From positions 2,914,001 through 2,978,000 of the forward strand of contig OZ260083.1 of NCBI GenBank assembly GCA_965284435.1: a stretch of 64,000 nt of DNA, read 5' to 3'. This document shows, one piece after another, positions 59,370 to 64,000 of this stretch. Within the stretch, counting starts at the first letter, position 1; each line of letters opens with the position of its first letter. The position numbers were made by a program, and so were the translations under genes. Under the pieces are notes generated by a model. The model was not told the origin of the DNA. It searched no databases and worked only from the letters and a program-made list of their open reading frames with translations. The DNA comes from CAIYZT01 sp947461435. GTDB taxonomy: Bacteria; Pseudomonadota; Alphaproteobacteria; Rhodobacterales; Rhodobacteraceae.

Positions 59370-60056
59370 TCAATTCGCTGCGTAGAACATATGCGCACCG
59401 ATTGACGCGGTCCGAGTAAACCGATTGGCCCACGACGGGAACACAGCCTTGGAATGAAAATAGGTCGCCCCATCGGTCAGGCCACGCTCGCCGCCTGAAA
59501 GCATCACAGCGGCGATGCGACCAGCGATTTCGACTGCACCTGCTTCGCGCATCTTATCAGAGTGACCGTCGCAGACATAGGAGAACTGACATGATCCCGA
59601 TCCCTTTTGCCCCACGACCTCACAGACCGAGTCTGGATAAAGACCGCTATCGACTCGGTTCAGAATGACTTCAGCGACAGCATACTGTCCTTTAAGCGTT
59701 TCGCCGCGCGCTTCAAAATACAGCGCTTTGCGCAGACAATCCCATTCTGCACCCCCCTCTGGGGCATTTTGGGTCATCAACCACTGGTAAGTATAATCGA
59801 TCGCATTCGGAGCGGCTGGTTGAGAGGCCACTGAATTTTGTTGGTCCAATGGCTTTGGCCCAGTTGCCACGGCCGACAGATCTTCGACCTCCATCGTATT
59901 CATCGTGGCGTGCTCGGTGTTCAACAAGCTCGCGAATTCTGCGCTTAGCGCAGCTGTGGGATTGGTGGCTGTGCTTACCGTCACTTCGGCAAAGGCAGCT
60001 CCGCTTAGGACCATCAGCGCCACAAAGGCCCCGGTCCAACGGTGAGAGACGTGCAT
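59370..60056 (-). CDS. SleB-type cell-wall hydrolase
   Basis: 228 residues from the ATG at 60054-60056. It has a Sec signal peptide (WTGAFVALMVLSGAAFAEV), a linker, and a C-terminal hydrolase_2 domain (about 110-225): RKALYFEARGETLKGQYAVAEV, LNRVDSGLYPDSVCEVVGQ, CQFSYVCDG and DGATYFHSKAVFPSWANRF. The Glu in FEARGE is the expected catalytic residue. It cleaves peptidoglycan in the periplasm. The ATG is preceded by a GGGG stretch. Its 200-bp upstream region holds imperfect CtrA- and FNR-like sites. Confidence 0.86.
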   Translation of the reverse strand: MHVSHRWTGAFVALMVLSGAAFAEVTVSTATNPTAALSAEFASLLNTEHATMNTMEVEDLSAVATGPKPLDQQNSVASQPAAPNAIDYTYQWLMTQNAPEGGAEWDCLRKALYFEARGETLKGQYAVAEVILNRVDSGLYPDSVCEVVGQKGSGSCQFSYVCDGHSDKMREAGAVEIAGRIAAVMLSGGERGLTDGATYFHSKAVFPSWANRFTRTASIGAHMFYAAN

Positions 60057-60220
60057 ATGTTCTTGCCCCAGGTCTATTTCAGCAACTTCGCCAGAAACCA
60101 TCAAGAGTCTCTCGCAACAGACGACGGGGTTAGGCTGGATTGCCTTGGCAGGTCTACCGCTGTTGCTGAAATACCACGCAATTCGTCAAAACTTGCGCGG
60201 AAATCCGCCGAAAAGTTGAT

Positions 60221-60263
60221 CGTTTACATTAGGTTAACAATCTAAATATCTGATAAGTATCAA
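60221..60263. promoter_or_regulatory. A/T-rich upstream region of the SleB gene with imperfect CtrA- and FNR-like sites
   Basis: TTTA-N7-TTAAC at 60223-60238 differs from the CtrA consensus at one position. CTGAT-AAGT-ATCAA at 60250-60263 differs from the FNR consensus at one position and overlaps the ppdK stop codon. Both are read from sequence; their use as operators is uncertain. Confidence 0.3.
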
Positions 60264-62812
60264 TATTTTCGTTTATCCACAGCGTCGGTCAACGCCAAGT
60301 GTGCCGCTGCAAGCCGTGCCAAAGGAACCCGATAGGGGCTGCAGGAAACGTAGTCGAATCCTTCTTTGCGGCAAAAAGCTATTGATTCGGGGTTTCCACC
60401 GTGCTCGCCACAAATGGATACTTGCAAATCTTTGCGGGTCGCTCGGCCGCGCTCGGCCCCAATGTGCAACAACTCACCAACGCCTTCTTCATCGAGGACA
60501 TGGAAGGGATCTTCGCGAAAAACGCCTTGTTGAACATAGATATTCATGAACCGGCCCGCATCGTCCCGCGACAGACCATAGGTCATTTGTGTCAGATCGT
60601 TGGTGCCGAAAGATAGAAAAGAGGCGTGTTGAGCAATTTCTCCTGCCCTTAGGGCAGCCCGAGGCGTTTCAACCATGACGCCCAATTTATAGTCAAATTG
60701 CACCCCGGTCTTTGCGCGAACCGCTGCAGCAACAGCATCAACATGGGTCTTGACCAACTCAACCTCGCGCCGGGCCGAGACCAAAGGAATCATGATTTCC
60801 GGCACAACAGGCGCGCCCCTTTTTGCAACTTCTACCGTGGCCTCAAAGATGGCACGGGCCTGCATCTCATAGATTTCCGGCAACACCACACCCAGCCGAA
60901 CACCGCGCATCCCCAACATTGGGTTGAATTCGGAAAGCGCTTCGGCGCGGCGCATCACTTCGGAAAGCGGGCGATCCAAAGCCTCGGCCAGTTCGCGCAA
61001 GCCATCACGGCTTTGTGGCAGGAACTCGTGAAGCGGCGGGTCAAAAAGTCGAATACAGACGGGCAATCCAGACATGATTTCAAAAAGCTGGATGAAATCT
61101 TCGCGCTGCATCGGCAAAAGACGTGTCAAGGCCGCTTCGCGGTCAGTAGGTGTATCCGCAAAGATCATCTCGCGCATGACCACCAGTCGGTCTTCGTCAA
61201 AGAACATGTGCTCGGTGCGACATAGCCCAATGCCCTCAGCTTTGAACTGCCGCGCTGTCGCTGCATCGGCCGGGGTGTCAGCATTGGCCCGGATCCCGAT
61301 ATCTCTGAACTGATCCGCCCAACCCAGCAGGGTTTGAAAAGCATCATCCAATGCAGGTGGAAGCAATTCAGCCGCGCCGGTCAGACATTCACCCGCCGTC
61401 CCATCCAGCGTGATCAGATCGCCCTCGCCAAAACTCCGCCCGTCAGCAGCAATCAGCCGCCTTTCCTTCATATCCATCCGCAAGCCATTGGCACCCACAA
61501 CACAAGGCACACCCAGACCTCGGGCGATAACTGCGGCGTGACTGGTCACGCCACCACGCTCTGTCAACACGCCGACGGCGGAATGCATGCCGCGAATGTC
61601 TTCCGGCTCCGTTTCGCGCCTGACCAAGATGCAAGGCTCCCCTCGCGCGGCGCTCGCTTGGGCCGCATCTGAAGAAAAGACGATCTTCCCAACGGCCGCG
61701 CCCGGACTTGCGGCGATTCCTTTGGCGAAAACGTCGCGCGTCCCGCGCGGATCAACCTGAGGATGAAGCAATTCCGGCAGGGATCGAGGCGCCACGCGCA
61801 GTACGGCCTCTTCACGGCTGATAATGGAATCTTCCGCCAAGGCGACGGCAATCTTCAACCCTGCGCGAGCAGATCGCACAACCTTAACAGCGTTCAAAAC
61901 GGACAAATGACCGTCTTCTATGGTGAATTCGATCTGCATTTCTTCGCGCAGCTTTTGCCGGCAGGCCACCCCATGGCGGATAAGATCTGCGTAAATCTCG
62001 GGCGCGATGTCTTCAAGAGATGGGCCTCTTTTATCGCGAGTAAGAAATAATGCGTCGGTTTCACGCAGGGCATCGCGGCCCTGACTTTGGCCCAGATAAC
62101 GGCCCGTAATTTGGGGCAGACCTGTTACCGGATCCACGAATTGCACGACACCAGAACCAGAAATGCCCTGCCCAATCCCTTGGGCCATCGATTGCACAAC
62201 CAGCCCCAGTGCTGCTTCTGCTGGTGCGCCCTTTGCCTGACGCAACAGCCGGGCAGAAGTGCCTTCCCAAGCACGCGCCATGGATCGCAAAACTTCTGAC
62301 AGTTGGCGCGCCGGATCTTCGGGAAAAGTCTCTTCCATCTCGCGTTCATAATGGCGCAGCGCCTCTTTCAGCGCTTCGTCAGCTCGCTTTCCATTTTCAA
62401 ACATATCGGGATCGAGTCGAGCAACGTGGGTGCTGTAACTTTGTACAAATCGAAGAAAAATGATATCCGCAGCTTCTTGACCGTGGACTTGCACAAGTGC
62501 CGCGTGACGGGCCGCGTTCATGCCGATGTTCAAAATCGCCGCAGGACCGCCCCATTCTGGATTGGCAGGGCTGCACCGCACCGAGATCAAAGGGTCGGGG
62601 CCAAAGTGCGAAAGGATGGTTGCCACATCAACCGTTTGGCCGCCGGCAATTGCACGAACTGTTGCAGCGGGCAGAGACACCGTCGTTGGCACGGGCAAAT
62701 CAAGCCGGACCAATCGCTGCAGACATTTCGCGCACCAACCGTGAGTTTGCGGCGTGACGCTTGCCGTGGGCGTGATCAGCGTAAAGTCCAAAACGGGCTG
62801 TGTTTTCTGCAC
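60260..62812 (-). CDS. ppdK: Pyruvate phosphate dikinase-like protein with divergent ATP-grasp domain
   Basis: 850 residues. The central swivel domain carries the phospho-His in ERGGVTSHAAVIARGLGVPC. The C-terminal PEP barrel is intact (FLSFGTNDLTQMTYGLSRDD, EIMIPLVSAR, catalytic Cys in YVSCSPYRVPLARLAA). The N-terminal nucleotide half departs from the classic enzyme: GGKGANL is not seen (HGWCAKCLQRLVRLDLPVPT instead), MPGMMDT is replaced by WGGPAAILNIGMN, and the QTR near the domain end reads LNAVKV. Family role is pyruvate to PEP with ATP and phosphate. Whether this copy is active is open. It follows glyS on the same strand. Confidence 0.82.
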   Translation of the reverse strand: MQKTQPVLDFTLITPTASVTPQTHGWCAKCLQRLVRLDLPVPTTVSLPAATVRAIAGGQTVDVATILSHFGPDPLISVRCSPANPEWGGPAAILNIGMNAARHAALVQVHGQEAADIIFLRFVQSYSTHVARLDPDMFENGKRADEALKEALRHYEREMEETFPEDPARQLSEVLRSMARAWEGTSARLLRQAKGAPAEAALGLVVQSMAQGIGQGISGSGVVQFVDPVTGLPQITGRYLGQSQGRDALRETDALFLTRDKRGPSLEDIAPEIYADLIRHGVACRQKLREEMQIEFTIEDGHLSVLNAVKVVRSARAGLKIAVALAEDSIISREEAVLRVAPRSLPELLHPQVDPRGTRDVFAKGIAASPGAAVGKIVFSSDAAQASAARGEPCILVRRETEPEDIRGMHSAVGVLTERGGVTSHAAVIARGLGVPCVVGANGLRMDMKERRLIAADGRSFGEGDLITLDGTAGECLTGAAELLPPALDDAFQTLLGWADQFRDIGIRANADTPADAATARQFKAEGIGLCRTEHMFFDEDRLVVMREMIFADTPTDREAALTRLLPMQREDFIQLFEIMSGLPVCIRLFDPPLHEFLPQSRDGLRELAEALDRPLSEVMRRAEALSEFNPMLGMRGVRLGVVLPEIYEMQARAIFEATVEVAKRGAPVVPEIMIPLVSARREVELVKTHVDAVAAAVRAKTGVQFDYKLGVMVETPRAALRAGEIAQHASFLSFGTNDLTQMTYGLSRDDAGRFMNIYVQQGVFREDPFHVLDEEGVGELLHIGAERGRATRKDLQVSICGEHGGNPESIAFCRKEGFDYVSCSPYRVPLARLAAAHLALTDAVDKRKY

Positions 62813-62957
62813 TGCGGCACCTTCTGTTTGCGGTTGCAGGATACGCTCAATCCCAGATCACGCAAGAAAAACCAAATGGCAGAAAGACGTTATCCTACAA
62901 GCGGCGGGCGCTAATGGGATACATGCCGTTCCACAAAAGGCGCCGCGGCCCAAAGCT

Positions 62958-64000
62958 TTATCCTTCGATCTTGGTCAGATCCGCCACCCCTGAGCAGATC
63001 GTGCGGATCCGACTGAGAAGGTTCAGCCGGTTGCGGCGGACAACTTGGTTGTCAGTGTTGATCTGCACGGCGGTAAAGAAGGCATCAATCGGGGCCCGCA
63101 GTTGGGCCATTGCCGCCATCGCGGCGGCAAAGTCTTCGGAGTTCATCGCTGGCACAATCTTTGCTTCTGCTTCGTCAAGGGCATCAAAAAGCGCCCTCTC
63201 TTCGGCTGTCTCGGCAAATTTCACGTCTGCGCCATAAGAATACTCCACACCGTCTTTTGCTTCAGCCTGCAACAGGATGGTCGTTGCCCGTTTGAACACG
63301 GAGATCAAATTCGGGCCATCTTCAGTCTTCAAGAATGCAGCAAGGGATTCCGCGCGGTTCACCAAAAGCGTAAAGTCACAGCTACCCGGCATTGAAAGAC
63401 AGGCATCAATCACGTCATGACGAATACCTTGATCTTTCAAATAAACCTTCAGCCGATCGTGGAAGAAATCGCGCAGGTCGTCGCTGACAGAGGGGTCATG
63501 ATCCCGAACCATGGCGAGCCAGCTTGGGGCCGCGCCCTCTGACTGTGCGATCAGGTTGCGGGTGGGCGCCCCATGAATGCCATGTTGTGCTGCCAGACCC
63601 AGAATTTCATCCAACAATTCAGGGTTCGAAGGAGCGAGTCCGATCTGATGCCGCAAGACGGCCGCATCAAGGGGCCGATCAATCGACACGCGAAACCCGT
63701 TTTCCAGCACCAATCGGATCACACCCAATGCCGCGCGGCGTAGCGCGTAGGGATCTTTCGACCCTGTGGGCTTTTCATCAATCGCCCAGAACCCCGTCAG
63801 GGTATCGATTTTCTCGGCCAGCGCTACGGCTACTGAAACCGGAGCCTTTGGCACACTGTCTTCGGGGCCCTTTGGCGCCCAATGGTCCCGGGCGGCCAGT
63901 GCGACCGCTTCGTTCATACCTGCAGCACGGGCATAGTACATGCCCATAAGCCCTTGAAGTTCAGGAAACTCCCCAACCATTGCGCTGCGCAAATCGGCTT
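62958..64000 (-). CDS. glyS: Glycine-tRNA ligase beta subunit, 3' part (5' end outside window)
   Basis: About 347 C-terminal residues; the frame runs off the right edge. Core segments match GlyS: EFPELQGLMGMYYARAAGMN, SVAVALAEKIDTLTGFWAI, KPTGSKDPYALRRAALGVIR and the C-terminal anticodon-binding helices (FFHDRLKVYLKDQGIRHDVI, ISVFKRATTILLQ, NRLNLLSRIRTICSGVADLT). The beta subunit carries tRNA-binding domains of the alpha2beta2 enzyme. ppdK follows on the same strand after 145 bp, a pairing common in Rhodobacteraceae. Confidence 0.95.
   Translation of the reverse strand, partial: ADLRSAMVGEFPELQGLMGMYYARAAGMNEAVALAARDHWAPKGPEDSVPKAPVSVAVALAEKIDTLTGFWAIDEKPTGSKDPYALRRAALGVIRLVLENGFRVSIDRPLDAAVLRHQIGLAPSNPELLDEILGLAAQHGIHGAPTRNLIAQSEGAAPSWLAMVRDHDPSVSDDLRDFFHDRLKVYLKDQGIRHDVIDACLSMPGSCDFTLLVNRAESLAAFLKTEDGPNLISVFKRATTILLQAEAKDGVEYSYGADVKFAETAEERALFDALDEAEAKIVPAMNSEDFAAAMAAMAQLRAPIDAFFTAVQINTDNQVVRRNRLNLLSRIRTICSGVADLTKIEG

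Overview
The window looks like chromosomal DNA of an alphaproteobacterium of the family Rhodobacteraceae (Roseobacter-type). The grounds are the glyS-ppdK-sleB and folB-folP-glmM neighbourhoods, a stand-alone ctaD, an RTX protein ending in a Hint domain, a perfect CtrA box and a perfect FNR box, and paired polyamine-type ABC operons. No species can be named. There is no phage, insertion sequence or CRISPR array. The only visibly more A/T-rich block is the first glycosyltransferase gene near 26.4-28.2 kb.

Layout. 0-1 kb: tail of an amino-acid ABC permease pair. 1-5.7 kb: first polyamine-type ABC operon (binding protein, terminator, ATPase, two permeases, TetR regulator), then iolE and a cysteine hydrolase. 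7.6-13.5 kb: a serine-cycle block (sgaA-mcl-mtkA-mtkB), divergent from an ScfR/RamB-type regulator. 13.5-19.3 kb: an unassigned sugar or polyol pathway (FGGY kinase, glycerol-1-phosphate-dehydrogenase-like enzyme, SIS isomerase, HAD protein, PfkB kinase). 19.4-26.3 kb: tRNA-Ser, then a housekeeping run (SPOR lipoprotein, dacC, tmk, holB, tatD, PhnP-like hydrolase, AEC transporter). 26.4-29.6 kb: two tandem GT61 glycosyltransferases, the second with a frame break at its 5' end. 29.6-35.1 kb: second polyamine-type ABC operon ending in an agmatinase-family gene. 35.3-40 kb: a 1559-residue RTX-Hint protein with a von Hippel-Lindau-like beta domain near its N-terminus. 40.2-45.7 kb: tRNA-Leu, lipB, ctaD, DUF2244, yqeY and carA. 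45.7-52.4 kb: a CtrA-box-associated family 2 glycosyltransferase, GntR, pyrimidine nucleotidase, a Coq6-type hydroxylase, a class V aminotransferase and two overlapping Lrp/AsnC regulators. 52.5-64 kb: ilvC, coniferyl-aldehyde-type dehydrogenase, SDR, glmM-folP-folB, a SleB-type hydrolase, a divergent ppdK and the 3' part of glyS.

How the genes fit together. MtkAB, Mcl and SgaA would activate malate to malyl-CoA, cleave it to acetyl-CoA and glyoxylate, and recycle glyoxylate with serine. This is the C1/C2 core of the serine cycle, with a plausible acyl-CoA-responsive regulator next door. The two ABC operons would import polyamines or related cationic compounds, and the agmatinase-family enzyme suggests a guanidino substrate for the second. 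The 13.5-19.3 kb cluster has no transporter and no recognised pathway and is the best candidate for undescribed metabolism. Other points worth checking are the VHL-like domain in the RTX protein, the FolB C-terminal domain that resembles a degenerate amino-acid kinase, the degraded ATP-grasp half of PpdK, and several operator-like repeats in divergent promoters.
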